The notes: generated by a model not told the origin, from the sequence alone. DNA of 64,000 nt from Saprospiraceae bacterium (GCA_016710115.1 JADJLN010000007.1:190812-254811); one strand, 5' to 3'. Positions 12,484 to 25,176 are shown, counted from the first letter of the stretch. A program made the numbers and translations.

Positions 12484-12514
12484 CCCCGGGAAGGCTTTTC
12501 TTCCCCGGGGTTTT
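12484..12514 (+). terminator. Rho-independent terminator after the giant HYR gene
   Basis: The inverted repeat CCCCGGGAAG ... CTTCCCCGGGG is followed by TTTTCC, eight bases after the reconstructed adhesin stop. Confidence 0.75.
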
Positions 12515-12578
12515 CCTTTCACCCGTTACGGAAGGAAGGGACTTTGTATTTTAGCCTGTTGCATGTTAATTCCAACTC

Positions 12579-15500
12579 ATGGATAAGTACCTGAAAGACT
12601 TAAGGAAAGTGACACGGTTGATGTTTTTCTTCATCCTGGGCAACGTTTCAGTATTCTCCCAGAATGAACTCACGCTCTACGTTGAGGATATCCAGGCAGA
12701 ATGCGGTGATGTCATCATCGTTCCTGTGAAAGTGCTCAACTTTGATCAGGTAGTCGCTTTAGATTTCAGTTTGACCTGGAATGCCAATACTCTTGATTTT
12801 GCGGGTCCTCCAATTGGCAATCTGAATGGGACTGTGGGTTTGAATGCTGCCAATTTCGGTCCTTACCAACCTACCCTGGACAACGACACGTTGACCTTTC
12901 AATGGTTCAATGCGAATGGGAAAACTGTTCCAGACAGTTCAACCCTGTTTTCATTAACCTTTACTGTGAAAGGAGATGGCGGGATACTGGGTGCTTTGGA
13001 CTTTTCTAATCAGTACACAACCATTGCCTGTGGCAAGCTGATCAACAATTCAATTGAGGAAGTGGATGTGGATACACTGAACGCCGATATTTTCATTTCA
13101 GATACGGAGTTACCAGAGTTGAATTGTCCGCAAGACACTGTTGTCATCACCGGGGCAAATGTCTCCCAAATTGTCGTCGGGAATATCGATCCGGATGCCA
13201 TGGACAATTGTGCTATTGACATCCTTTCCTACTCGTTGACCGGTGCCACCAATCAGGGAGGATCCGGATCGGCAAGTGGTCAGCCATTCAATGCCGGAGT
13301 CACTACAGTCACTTATGAGGCCACTGATTTTGCAGGCAATTCTGTTGACTGTTCCTTCACAGTGGAAGTGATGGATACGATCCTGCGACTTTTTGCCAAT
13401 GCAGGAATAGCCGCATGTGATGATACTTCCTTTACCGTGAATGTCACCGCACAGAATTTCAACAATCTGGCCAGCTTGCAATTTGGCATGTTCTGGAATC
13501 CATCCTTGATCCAGTTCACACAATTAGGCAACTTCCACCCGCTCCTGAATCTGAATGGCGCCAATTTTGGTCCGACAGGCGGGATTAGTGATACATTGAC
13601 ATTTGGATGGTTCAATCCTGCCGGAGTGTCGATCCCTGATGATTCAACATTGTTTTCTATTACATTCAGTATCATCAGTTCACCTGGCACCAACGCGATC
13701 ATTCAGTTTGCCAATATGCCGTCAGTACCTATTCAGGCAGCTGTCGCCGTGCCTCCCCCTGGATTCCCGATCATTATCGGCGTGGAGACCTTTCTGGGCA
13801 TCATCCAGGTAGTGGATACCGTCGCTCCTGTTGTGACATGCCCGGATGATCTCACCGTTACTATACCGCAAACAACTGCTCCCGCTCAGATCAGTGACAT
13901 CGATCCGATCGGAAGTGACAACTGTGGAATTACGGATACAACCTGGATCATGACCGGTGCAACGATCAATGGCGGTGCCGGTACGGCCAGCGGGAACAGC
14001 TTCAACCTGGGCACGACCAACGTGAGGTATATCCTGACGGATCAGGGCTCGAACAAGGATACCTGCCAGTTTCAGGTAACTGTACTCGAGGATACTCTTC
14101 AAATCATCGTTGACGCCCCCAATGTCTATTGCACCGATACGATTGTTGAAGTCTGTATCCGGACTACCGGTTTTAACAATCTGGCCAGTCTTCAGTTTGC
14201 CCTGGCATGGGATGGTTCTGTTCTTGAATTTGATACAATCTCTTCATCGCACCCTGACCTCTTTCTGAACAGCAGTAATTTTGGTCCGGTGATATTGAAC
14301 GATACACTCACCTTTACCTGGTTCAATTCTGGTGGAGTGAGTATCGCCGATGACGAATCCATATTCTGTATCCGATTCAAGATAATCGGTGGACTGAATT
14401 CAGAATCTGATCTGATCCTGATGAATTATCCGTCGCTGCCCATTCAGGCATCGGTCGCTCAACAGCCCCCTCAAATTCCGGTTGTTGTCCCCGTTGACAC
14501 GATCAACGGCATCGTCCAGATCATTGACAATATACCACCGGTCATTTTCGGTTGCCCGACCGATATCACCGTCGATACCGATCCAAATGGATGTACTGGT
14601 GAGGCGACATGGACAGATCCGATGGCTTTGGATGATTGCGACACGGATGTCCTGGTAGTTTGTGATTTTACATCCGGCTCAAACTTCCCGGGTGGTGTCA
14701 CTAAGGTTACCTGCGTGGCCTATGACGATGCGGGTCTCACAGATTCCTGTTCATTTACGATCACCGTTGAAGATGTTGAAGCGCCTGTCATCACATGTCC
14801 GAATGACTTGATCGTTGAATCAGATCCGGATACTTGTGGTGCAACGGTAAATTGGAGTCTGCCCTTTGCTATTGATAATTGCGATCTGGTAGTCCCCATA
14901 ACAGGACCGACTTCACCTGCTTTTTTTACTGCAGGTGAACATCCTCTGACCTACATTGCACTGGATGGGGCAGGAAATGCGGATACCTGCACCTTCTCTA
15001 TTTTTGTCTTCGATCTTACGCCGCCAGTATTCACGAATTGTCCGGCTGATTTTACAGTTGACGCCACCACTGACTCCTGTACGGCGATCATTGATCTGCC
15101 CATCCCTGACGCTATTGACAATTGTGGTGTCATTGCAGATCTCTCTTTCCGCATCGGTGATTCCCCTGATTTTATTCCATTTACAGAGAACACAATCGAA
15201 CTCGGAGAAGGTACGACGAAAATCACCTGGTATGCTTTCGATGACCTGGCGAACGTAGATTCATGCGTCTATTTTATCACCGTTGATGGTGGAGGCGATA
15301 TTGTGATTTTCTGCTCCACCAGTCTGGAAGTGTTCTCCTCTGCAGACAGTTGCGGCGCAACTGTATACTGGGATGCCCCGAGTTTTATCGGTGGATGTGG
15401 CGACACTTCAGATTGGGAACTGAATACAGATCACACTCCCGGAAGCTTCTTCCCTGTAGGTGTCACCATTGTGACCGTCTATCTTGTCGATCCATCCGGA

Positions 15501-17145
15501 CCAGATACTCTCGGCAGTTGTTCATTTGATATCACTGTACTGGATGTCACACCGCCTGTTTTCGATTGCCCGGGTACCATCAATATTGTGTCCGATCCGG
15601 ACAGTTGTGGCATTTCCTTCTTTTGGGATGCTCCGCTCGCTACTGACAATTGCAGCGATACATTGATCTACACAGTTGATGGGCCTGACCCCGGCTTTTT
15701 CCCCAACGGTGTCTATACCATTATCTACACAGCCGAAGACGAATCTGGAAATGTTGGTGTCTGCCAGATTTTCCTGTCCGTCTGTGATTCCGTTCCTCCC
15801 GTTGTAACCGGATGCCCTTCAGACACATTGATCGTGCTCCCTGCAGATGTAGCCATTTGTGCTGCGATTGTAGATTGGGAAGCACCTGAATTTACTGACA
15901 ATTGTACACAGGATGTTACGATTATCGGAACTGGTCAACTTTGGTACTTTCCCAACTGGTACCCATCTGATCACGTATACGGGCATTGATGATTGTGGCA
16001 ATTCCACTGTCTGTGCATTCACAGTCACCGTCACGGATCAATTTGCTCCGGTTGCGGCCTGTCGGAAGATGTCACCATTAGTGCAAATGATGGTGTACTC
16101 TCCGACATCGATTATTTTATAGAAAGTATCGTCCTGGATTCATGCAAGGAAGTTCAGGTGTATTATCGGGACATAGGCGGTTCAGATAACTGCAGTGGTG
16201 TGATGAGTACGTTGATCAGCCCGATTTGGGCTGTCAAAGGCGCGGTATTCCCAGCCGGTACACATACGCTGGTATTCAGGATCACAGATGCTTCAGGAAA
16301 TGCCGATACCTGTTCTGTAGATGTAACCGTATTACCGTATGTGATTTCTGTAACGGCAAATAAGGAAGTTCTTTGTGAAGGTGATTCACTCCAGTTGTAT
16401 GCTGAGACGATTGCCAACGCATCCTATTCCTGGACAGGGCCTCAGGGCTTTTCATCCACTATTCAGAATCCGAGTATCCCACTTGTCACCACCCTGAATG
16501 AAGGCACGTACTCCGTTTCTGTGACCATTGATTCCTGTTTCAATACGCTTTTGGGCAGTATCGATATCTATGTACTGGATCTGCCAGTAATCAATCCCGA
16601 CTCCTTCTTCATCTACGATGATGAAACCATTGATAATGGCTTGCTGATCGGGAATGATATCATCAATTTCGCGCCAATGCCAACATCACCTTCCTGACAC
16701 AACCGAATTCCGGTACGTTGGTGAATAATTTTGATGGCACATTCGATTATACGCCTGCTCCCGGCTTCATTGGTGTGGTTGAGTTTATCTATGAAATATG
16801 TTATGAGGAATGCCCGGATTATTGTGACCAGGCTATTGTCAAGATCAGGATAGATCTGCGGGATGATTCCTGCAAACCCAATAACCTGATCACACCGAAT
16901 AATGATGCCCGGAACGATGTTGTCGTGATCGATTGTCTGAAAAGTGGCAAATACCCGAATAATGGTTTGAAGATTTATAACCAATGGGGCGACTGGTCTG
17001 CCAATCCGCACCATATAATAACAACTGGTCTGGCGATTACCTCGGTAACGCTTCTCATCCCCTCCCGGATGGCACCTATTACTATGTGTTTACCAGGGGT
17101 GATGGGACAGATGCAGTCACTGGATTTATCACCATACTTCGATAA
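12579..17145 (+). CDS. Cohesin-like/HYR multidomain protein with T9SS type B (gliding-motility) sorting domain
   Basis: This is a predicted secreted surface protein of about 1520 residues. An N-terminal signal segment (LMFFFILGNVSVFS) is followed by three cohesin-like domains (nt ~12660-13105, 13385-13815, 14095-14525) sharing LTFxWFN and DxSTLFSxTF motifs, and separated by single HYR domains. About seven more HYR domains follow, then an Ig/PKD-like domain (~16340-16590), a cadherin-like domain (~16590-16860) and a type B C-terminal domain starting at NNLITPNNDARND. Frames break near 15940, 16065, 16672 and 16993; rejoining yields YNNNWSGDYLGNASHPLPDG and the end GFITILR at 17145. The PorP/SprF gene follows immediately, matching the SprB-SprF pattern, so this protein is probably that channel's cargo. 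Confidence 0.83.
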
Positions 17146-17156
17146 TGCAGAGGATC

Positions 17157-18110
17157 ATGAAGATAAAGAACCTGCTTTTGATCGTGTTGCTTGGCCTGGG
17201 TGTCAGCACACTCCATGCGCAACAGGAGAGCCACTATACACAGTTCATGTATAACAAGCTCTACCTGAATCCAGCTTTTGCCGGTGCAGAAGGATTTGGC
17301 AGTTTTGTGGGCATCTACCGGAACCAGTGGATGGGATTTGAAGGCGCCCCGGTTTCGCAACTGGTAAGCTTCAATACACCCTTTTTTGGTCAACGTGTCG
17401 GTTTCGGGGTTGTCTTGAATCACGACAACATTGGCATCATGAACAAATGGAATGGCGCATTGAGCTATTCATACGATCTGCTCAACAGGCCCAATGCCAT
17501 GTTGCGCATCGGATTCCAGGGAAGTGCCAAATACTATCAGATGGATTTTTCAGATCCTAACCTGATCATTTCTGATCCGGCAGACCCATCGATCCAGTAT
17601 AACATGATGACGAGCGACGTTTACTGGAATGTCGGTGCAGGACTCTATCTGTCCGTGAACAACTTCTTTTTTGGCGTTTCAGCTCCAGGTCTGATTGAGA
17701 ATGTAATTGGGTACAATCCGAATACGATTGTAGAAACCGCAGCAGAAGCAAGGCATTTCTATGCTATGACAGGCTTCGCACTTCCTGTCAGTAACGACCT
17801 GATGATGCGTTCTTCAGTTCTGGCGAAGTATGTCAAGCATGCACCCATTGATGTGGATATCAATCTGAGTTTTGAATTTAACAAGCGATTCACGACTGGC
17901 TTATCCTATCGAGTTGGTGGAGATGGTTATGGAGATTCTGTTGATATTCTCCTGTTCGGTCAATTAACCCGGATGTTCGGTCTTGGTCTGGCCTATGACT
18001 ATTCTCTCTCCGATATTATGGATTCTTCTGCAGGTAGTGCCGAAGTTCTCTTGCGAATTGATCTTGTGAAGGGTAGTGATAATCTCAAGAACCCGCGTTT
18101 CTTCTACTAA
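17157..18110 (+). CDS. PorP/SprF family type IX secretion membrane protein
   Basis: This is an outer-membrane beta-barrel protein of the PorP/SprF family, about 317 residues. The signal peptide MKIKNLLLIVLLGLGVSTLH precedes the family-typical start QQESHYTQFMYNKLYLNPA, then YRNQWMGFEGAP and FGVVLNHDNIG. The ATG at 17157 has a well-placed AGAGGA ribosome site; an alternative ATG at 17145 overlaps the stop of the preceding gene. PorP/SprF proteins are known to work with T9SS, and SprF is required for secretion of the type B substrate SprB in Flavobacterium johnsoniae. Its position directly after a type B substrate and before a PD40-OmpA gene suggests a dedicated secretion and surface-attachment unit. 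A second homologue lies at 62848-63846. Confidence 0.93.
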   Translation: MKIKNLLLIVLLGLGVSTLHAQQESHYTQFMYNKLYLNPAFAGAEGFGSFVGIYRNQWMGFEGAPVSQLVSFNTPFFGQRVGFGVVLNHDNIGIMNKWNGALSYSYDLLNRPNAMLRIGFQGSAKYYQMDFSDPNLIISDPADPSIQYNMMTSDVYWNVGAGLYLSVNNFFFGVSAPGLIENVIGYNPNTIVETAAEARHFYAMTGFALPVSNDLMMRSSVLAKYVKHAPIDVDINLSFEFNKRFTTGLSYRVGGDGYGDSVDILLFGQLTRMFGLGLAYDYSLSDIMDSSAGSAEVLLRIDLVKGSDNLKNPRFFY

Positions 18111-18128
18111 TTCCCGAAAGACCTGATT

Positions 18129-20445
18129 ATGACCCGGTATATACTTGCTTTTGTTGGCCTGTTTGGCGGTATGTCTATCAGTGCGCAGGACGCCACCGAT
18201 ATTTTTGATGTCACCGTCAAAAACGAAACAAATATCAATTCTGAGGAATTGGAATTCAGTGCTTCCTTTTTCGAGGACGGGATTCTATTTATTTCGTCGC
18301 GTGAAGATGTGTTCAAATATATCGACCGCCGGTTGCGGGATAACACTATGGGCATCTATTCCGCAAAACGAGGAGAGGATGGCCAGTTACAGAAACCGGA
18401 AATGTTTTCCAATCGCCTGAATACCAAGTACCATGAAGGACCATTGTGTTTCGATATGTCCGGCAACGATCTGTATTTCACACGGAGCAACTATCTGCGC
18501 GGAAAATTGAAAAAGTCTGAAGATGGCTGGGTCAAACTGCGCATTCTCAAAGCACAGCGCAATGGGGATACCTGGGGTGATGCGGTAGATCTGCCCTTCA
18601 ACGGCGACGAATTTGAAACGTGTCATCCATCGCTGAGTCCTGAAGGCGACCGCCTTTACTTTTCATCTGACCGTCCTGGAGGCTTGGGTGGACTCGACAT
18701 CTATTATGTGGAAAAAGAGGGCGAAGATTGGGGCGACCCGGTCAATTTGGGTGCTACGGTCAACACATCAAGTGATGATGTTTTTCCATTCATTCATGCG
18801 GATGGTCATCTTTTCTTCAGCAGTCAGGGTTGGGATGGGATCGGTGGCCTTGATATCCTGTACACCAGTCAGAATGAAGATGGTTCATGGCAACAGGCAG
18901 AAAACTTGAATGCCCCGTTCAATAGTGATAAAGATGACTTTGGTCTCATCCTGGATCTGGAAACAAAAAATGGTTACTTTTCTTCTGACCGGTCTGGTGG
19001 CCAGGGTAAGGACGATATCTACAGTTTCTATGCCAGCCAGGGACTCAGTAAGTTACTGAAAGATCGTTCCCTTGCCAATGCGGCAAAACCTCGTCCTTTC
19101 AGCGTATTTGTCGCTGACAATGCAACCGGTTCTGAATTGTCAGGTGCCGATATCGCTTTCTCGACTGGAGGAAATGAATTTGTCCAATATACTGACGATC
19201 ACAGATGAAAACGGCAACCTGATTCGTATCCAGGCCCCTGACCCGAATACAAATGAGTTGATCCTGCTGGTCGAAATGGCTGATTCCGAGATCAAAGGGA
19301 AAACCAATGAAGAAGGACAGTTCGCGACTCAGGTATCTCCCAGCAATTATGTGATTGCTGTCAATGCGCCCGGCTATTTCCCCAAACAGGTGCCCGTTGA
19401 AAAAGCCAACTGGCCGGAAGAAATTATGGTTTTACTCGAACCTATGGGAGATGTCATCCCATTCCAGGGAGTCGTTTTGGATCCACGGTACAATACCCCG
19501 ATCGCAGGAGCAAAGGTTACGATCAAGGAAGAAGGCAGCTCGGAAGAGGTTATCCTCTACACAGACCAGAATGGACAGTTCAACTATTACCTTCCAAGGG
19601 GTAAGGATTTTGATGTCAGTATTGAAAAAGACGACATGAAAGCCACACGAAAGGTATCGACCAGGGATATGGAACCCGGCAGTGAATTGGCCATTGCCTT
19701 TGACATCACGGATCCAAATGGACGCAATCCATTCGCATCGGGAAACATCATTACCCTGCCAAACATCTATTATAATTTCAATGACGCAAGTATACGTCCT
19801 GATGCAAAGAAAGACTTGAACGGCCTGGCTACCATTCTGAAGCAATTTCCCAATATTCAGATCGAGCTCGCTTCCCATACGGATTCAAGAGGAAGTACGG
19901 CATATAATGAAGGACTATCACAACGCCGTGCTGAAAGTGCTCTGAAATATCTGAAGACGCAGGGAATCGATGAATCTCGCCTTTCTGCTAAAGGATATGG
20001 TGAAAATCAGCTGAAGAATCAATGTGCAGATGGTGTCAAATGCAGTGAAGCCGATCATCAGGTGAATCGTCGGACAGAATTCCGCATTCTGGGTGATGCA
20101 CCGGTAAATGTGAAATATGCCAATAATGAACCGGCTATCAGTAATCAACCGGGAAGCACAACAACGACAGATTCTCCTCCTTCAGCCGGACCAGACAAAG
20201 CATCCGGAAAGAATGATAAGGGCTCGTTTGATGTGATTGCAGGGACATTCAAAGTCAAGGCAAATGCAGAGAACCGACTGGCCCAGATAAAAGAACTTGG
20301 CTTCACCTCCGCTGCCATTCAGTCGACCGCCAGTGGCATGAATGCCATCCTTGTTGGTACGTTCGATTCATCTTCTGATGCAAAAGAAACTGTCAATACA
20401 TTGGAAGGCAAACACAAGATCAACGCTTACATCCGCCGAAAATAA
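18129..20445 (+). CDS. PD40 beta-propeller/OmpA/SPOR protein (PorE-like)
   Basis: This is a periplasmic or outer-membrane-associated protein of about 770 residues, 18 nt after porP. A signal peptide (MTRYILAFVGLFGG) precedes PD40/WD40-like propeller blades (LYFSSDRPGGLGGLDIYYV, LFFSSQGWDGIGGLDILY, GYFSSDRSGGQGKDDIYSF). A carboxypeptidase-regulatory-like domain (~19440-19720) follows, then an OmpA domain (~19750-20090) with the peptidoglycan-binding signature ELASHTDSRGSTAYNEGLSQ, and a C-terminal SPOR domain (FDVIAGTFKVKANAENRLAQ). OmpA and SPOR domains both bind peptidoglycan, so the protein probably tethers the PorP-type channel to the cell wall, as proposed for PorE-like proteins. A single frameshift near 19190-19200 separates the propeller from the rest. 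Transcription stops at the palindrome 20466-20506. Confidence 0.88.
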
Positions 20446-20465
20446 TCGGTCAATATCTTTGACAA

Positions 20466-20506
20466 AAAGAAGGGAGGCTGACACCTGGTGTCAGCCTCCC
20501 TTCTTT
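20466..20506. terminator. Bidirectional terminator
   Basis: A 20-bp perfect inverted repeat (AAAGAAGGGAGGCTGACACC and its complement) is flanked by A- and T-rich ends. It sits between the convergent OmpA/SPOR and DUF4249 genes and can serve both. Confidence 0.85.
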
Positions 20507-20514
20507 CATACAGC

Positions 20515-21451
20515 CTAATTGAGCTGGATGGTGTCGCGCACCGGGTTGAATCCACCAAAGAACCCCACTCCACCTTTTACATTCGAATGCAACGGCGTCG
20601 GTTCGGCAACAGGGCTGCCCCCATTGCTGACTTGAATTGCCTGTGTGCGATGGAATTGGTAATAATTGAAGGAAACATGACGGAATTCAGCCTGGACATT
20701 CAGAATTTCCTGACCCTGATCAAGATCTGCCTGACAGGTCAATTTGAGCGATTTAATCTCACTATCAAACAGGCGACCATCCAAAAGGATGGATTGATTC
20801 AACAGGTATGGTGTCAATGCTGGATCATTGTTTTCCGCATTGGCTACTTGAAAAAACCGTCTGAAATCCGGGTCAGATTTTAATCTGTACTCCAGGTAAA
20901 CATGATAATAATTGTCTTCGATGGGTCGATCCAACAATTCAACATCCAAAGTGAATACAACCCGTTGCTTCCCTTCTGGCAAATCGGTATAAACCAGGTT
21001 ATCAAATCCGAGAATCTGTCCTTCGATCACGGCAGGTAGTCGATCAGAAGCTTCTGCACGGCCGTACACAGGATCATTCACGGATCGTATATAATTTGCC
21101 GATCTCCGGTTTTCGAATGATGCATAGACATTGCGGTTGTTTATTGTTTTTGAAATCATGGTTTGAATAAACTGATTTCCTGTATATAGGTCGACCTGTG
21201 CTGTAGAGATCGTAGAATTGTTTGGACCATCAGAAAAAGGGACAACCGGCGTCAGAAACACAAGAAACCCCAAATCGGGATTTGCTACATCAACCAAAGG
21301 TGAAAATGTGGCTGAGATTGCCATTGTCTTCTCGTCCTGTTCAAGAGGTTCAAAGATCTGCTCAGGAACTCAAACCGAACAGGACCAAGACCCCAATCCA
21401 GCAGTGAAATAGCCGGTGAGCAGAAAGAAGTGATGCGTTCAGAACGATCAT
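20515..21451 (-). CDS. DUF4249 lipoprotein, partner of the TonB receptor
   Basis: This is a predicted outer-membrane lipoprotein of the DUF4249 family, about 310 residues. The body (ISATFSPLVDVANPDLGFLV through FNPVRDTIQLN) is beta-rich. The first part lies in another frame: from the ATG at 21451 it reads LFHCWIGVLVLFGLSS. Adding one base near 21391 gives a lipobox LSSC followed by EQIFEPLEQDEK. DUF4249 genes are commonly found next to STN-type TonB receptors in Bacteroidota. Here the start overlaps the reconstructed receptor stop (ATGA), implying translational coupling. A role in capturing the same unknown ligand is inferred. Confidence 0.8.
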
Positions 21452-24121
21452 CGAATCGTGATTTGATAGCGAAGAATAGGCATCAAGGGCATCAGGGAAA
21501 CCTCGACTAATTGCCGTTCCTGAGGTTGTAAATATTCTCCCGAATCCGCACAAATAGCGGATTCTTTCTAATATAAAGATTGAATACACCAATCTGGAAC
21601 AAATGGGTAAAGCGGGACTGCACATATCTGTATTGGATGTGGAGGTCCAGACGATGGTAATCACGCATACGATATCCGTTTCGATCAGAATAGATGATAC
21701 CTGGAATACCCGTGTAATACGGAGATTCTCCGTTAAACGTTTGTGTGGGCAAGGTGATCGGGTTGCCGCTCGCATATGTCCAGACTGTGCTGATTGACAG
21801 TCCCGGATTGATCTGCCAAAGCCCGGTCATGTTCAAAACATGTCGTCGGTCATATCGGAATGGGAAGGATTTCCCCTGGTTGGCTTCTTCCAATTGTCGG
21901 GTTGAGGATGATAGAGTATAGGCTATTGTTCCCCTGAGAACGCCTGTTGTTTTTTCCAGTCCCAACTCCAGTCCATCCGACTGACCTGTGCCCCGTGTCA
22001 CAAAAGATTCCCAATAATCAGGGAGAACTCCTCCCTGAATCACATTGCCATTCACGAGGAAATTTGCTCCGTCCTTGAAACCCAGCAGGTTCTTCATCCT
22101 TTTTGTGTAAGCTGAAAGGTCCATGGCCCAGCCAGATCGCAAGGAGATCGACAATCCGGCTTCAAACTGCTCTGCCTCCAAAGGGCGGATGTTTTCAGTG
22201 ACAGGTACCCAAAGATCTGTAGGAAGTCCTAACCCAGAATTCGTTAATAAATGCAGATTCTGAGACATCATCGAATAACTCAGATGAAGACCAACTTCCT
22301 TTGCAGGTTGATAGAGGAGAAAGAGCCTGGGCTGAAGTGAGAAATAGCCCTTTTGCTGGACATAGAAATAGTTCGCATAGATGCCGATATTGGCTGACCA
22401 GGCCGCCGATAACTGGATCTGATCCTCCAGATACCCATCCACCTCCAACGAACGAATCACTGGATACGCAGGTAGAGAATCCAGATTTTGGACCTGGCCA
22501 CCGCTTACAAAGATGTCTGCATCAATACTGTTTTCATCCAGGCCCAATACTCCGGGTTGAAATCGATGTCTGATCAACGATACTCCGGAACGGATCGTTT
22601 GTTGAGCTGAAGGATGATATTCACCAGCTGTTTTTACCGATAAATCCTGAATCAGCGAACTGAAAGATATCAGATCATATTGCCGACTGCTGACATCAAG
22701 ATCGCGTTCCTCATATTCGTAGAAATCGAGCAGACTGAATCGAAATGTACTGGAATGGACAGTGGTATTGATAAACCATTTCGGATGCAGCAACCAGTTC
22801 CACCGAAATGATGCAATGGTGTTGCCCCACACCAGATCCTGTTGTGCTTTATCATTGACCTCCAATTCGGAGAATTTCACAGCTCGGGCTTCCTCTCGAT
22901 GGTATTCATCATTCCCGGTGTACAGACTGACATAGAATCGGTGCCTGGTTCCACTGCGGAAATTCATCTTGCCATTGAGATCATAAAATGCATAGTTCGA
23001 AAACCCGTCCTTACCTGCCTCCTGATTGACATAGCTCGTAAACCCCTTAATCCATGGATCCAGCAGGGTGCGACGGCCACTGATGAAAAAAGAACTCGAC
23101 TCTTTATCAATCGGTCCTTCGACAGCAAGTTTTGCAGAAAGCAATCCCAACCCGGCTTCTGCCTGAAAATCCTTGCTGTTACCTTCCTTCATTCGGATGT
23201 CAAAAACAGAGGATAGCCTGCCTCCATAACGAGCTGGAAAGCCCCCCTTGTAAACACTTGCACTCCGGATAGCCGGACTGTCAAAAATGGATAACATGCC
23301 GACCGCATGGCTGGGACTATAGACCGGTACACCATCCAGTAAAAAGAGATTTTGATCGGCATTTCCACCTCTGACATGAACACCGCCGAAACCATCTGTT
23401 CCTGTCTGAATACCGGGTTGCAGGGCTGCAAAGCGAACCAGATCAGGCTCCCCACCCATAGATGGCAATGCATCCATCATCCGAAGGTCAAGAGGCTGCT
23501 CGGGAGACGCATTGCGGATAAAGGCTGTGTCTGTTGACGCGGTCACGATCACAGGCTCAAGAAGTCCATCCGCTTGCATGGAGATATCCAGCGTGAAATT
23601 GTTTTGCAACAGGATAGTCGTTTCGACCTGCTGATATCCCAAATAGGAGAAAACCGGTAGTGCCTTCCTTCTGGCAGGGTCAGACTGAAGAAACCATAAT
23701 CGTTGCTGGATGTGCCTGTCAGTGAATACGGGAGAAAGATATTGGCCCCGATCATTGGCTCACCCGTTACCCGGTCTTCAATTGTACCGCTGATCGTAAA
23801 CATTCTTGGAGGAGGAACAATCCGGACAAGAATGATCTGTTTTTCAAGGACCTGGTAGGTCAGGCCAGAACTCTTGAGAATATCTTGAAGGACTTCACGA
23901 ACCGGTGTGGATGTATACTGATGCGCTTTCGTGGATAATCCACCAACCAGATCATTACTGAAACTCAGATTGACTTGCGCATCACGAATCAATTGAAACA
24001 GGGCCTGTTCCAGGTCACCTTGTTCAATAACCACCGAAATCCTGCGGTCAAGGACATCCTGGGCCTGGACCTGCAGGTTCAGGAATACAAAGAAGAAAAT
24101 GATGATATAACGGCCTGGCAT
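21448..24121 (-). CDS. STN-domain TonB-dependent outer-membrane receptor/transducer
   Basis: This is a TonB-dependent receptor of about 890 residues. A signal peptide (MPGRYIIIFFFVFLNLQVQA) precedes an STN secretin/TonB short N-terminal domain (residues ~25-100), a CarboxypepD_reg-like domain (MFTISGTIEDRVTGEPMIGA), a plug (MMDALPSMGGEPDLVRFAAL; VRGGNADQNLFLLDGVPVY; YKGGFPARYGGRLSSVFDI) and a 22-strand-type barrel. The STN domain and the FecR and ECF sigma genes just upstream indicate a FecA-like transducer that signals ligand occupancy. A frameshift near 23655 splits the regulatory domain from the plug. A second near 21523 hides the end; the rejoined end reads QERQLVEVSLMPLMPILRYQ and stops at 21448. 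The ligand is unknown. Confidence 0.88.
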
Positions 24122-24163
24122 GATGGACTGCGTACCGTTCTATTTAATTCCCCTTCTGGGGGG

Positions 24164-25173
24164 CTAACGGCACTTCCCGTCTGTAAGGTAATAAATCCCT
24201 TGTCCGGATGACCTCACTTCCATCTCGAATGAACTGGCAATTGTCTGGAGGACAGTGGATATGTCTGCTTCCTGGAATCGGGAGGTAAACGGACAGGATT
24301 CAATGGTCGGGTTAGCCAGATTGATCTGAATCCGGTAATGTCGTTCGATCGTCCGTAGGACTTCGCGTAGCGGTGTGGCTTGAAATTGGAGTACCCCTGA
24401 TTTCCAGGACCAGGCATTTTCGGTTGGATCCAGATCAACTGTGACAACACCCGTTTTCCGATCCAGGATAAACCGTTGGTTCTGTACAAGTTCAACACGA
24501 TCTGAACCATCCATTTCAGACACGGCAACCTTCCCATCCCGAACCACAACCTCAAGGCTTGCCTCACTGGTGCGAACGTTGAATGAAGTCCCCAGGACTC
24601 GTACCTCCATGTCATTGGCATTGATCACGAACGGACGAGCAGGATCTTTATGGATGTTAAAAAAAGCTTCACCGACCAATTGGACTGAACGTTGGTTGCC
24701 AGAGGACAGGTCACCTACGACTGTCAATTCAGCTTCCTGGTGCAGGTACACTGTCGACCCGTCAGCCAATATATGTTGGACCGATTCCTGGTTCCCTGTC
24801 AGGATAGTCAACTGTTCTGATGATTGTTGACTGGATTGGTGAAAGACCCAGATACTCACACCAACAGCCAGGATGAGAACGGCGGCGATCTGCCACCAGT
24901 TCGCTGACCTCCGAAGTCGAACAGGTTGAATTTCAGGAACCTGGATCGTTGAGTGGAACCGGTCCCATGCCTGAGCAGTATTCGGTATCACAGACGGAGA
25001 GACCTCAGCGCTTTGCGCCCAGATCAACCTGTTGGTCTGATAGAAGTCTTCGTTTTGAGGATCTTTCTCTCGCCAGTCACGCAACTGGTTATGCTCTCCT
25101 TCGGAGAGTGCGTTCCTTGAATACCCCTATCCCGATGTTGATGAATGTCAAATATCCGACAATCTTTATCCAT
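24164..25173 (-). CDS. FecR family anti-sigma factor (DUF4974)
   Basis: This is an inner-membrane sigma regulator. The cytoplasmic N-terminus contains LRDWREKDPQNEDFYQTNRL, and a single membrane helix IAAVLILAVGVSIWVFH is followed by a periplasmic FecR domain (ILADGSTVYLHQEAELTVVG, VQLVGEAFFNIHKDPARPFV, GTSFNVRTSEASLEVVVRDG). The C-terminal DUF4974 segment contains LREVLRTIERHYRIQINL, and the end is YYLTDGKCR. The intact frame starts only at 25084. The ATG at 25173, three bases after the sigma-factor stop, becomes the natural start if two small indels near 25165 and 25098 are corrected (giving TLSEGEHNQLRDW). It should hold the adjacent ECF sigma factor until the TonB receptor signals ligand. 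Confidence 0.88.
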
Positions 25174-25176
25174 TTG

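Noticed and set aside
4800..16300. Periodic repeats that could suggest a CRISPR array or satellite DNA.
   Set aside because: The periodicity is at protein level (HYR domains), the units are long and diverged, and there are no short identical repeats with unique spacers.
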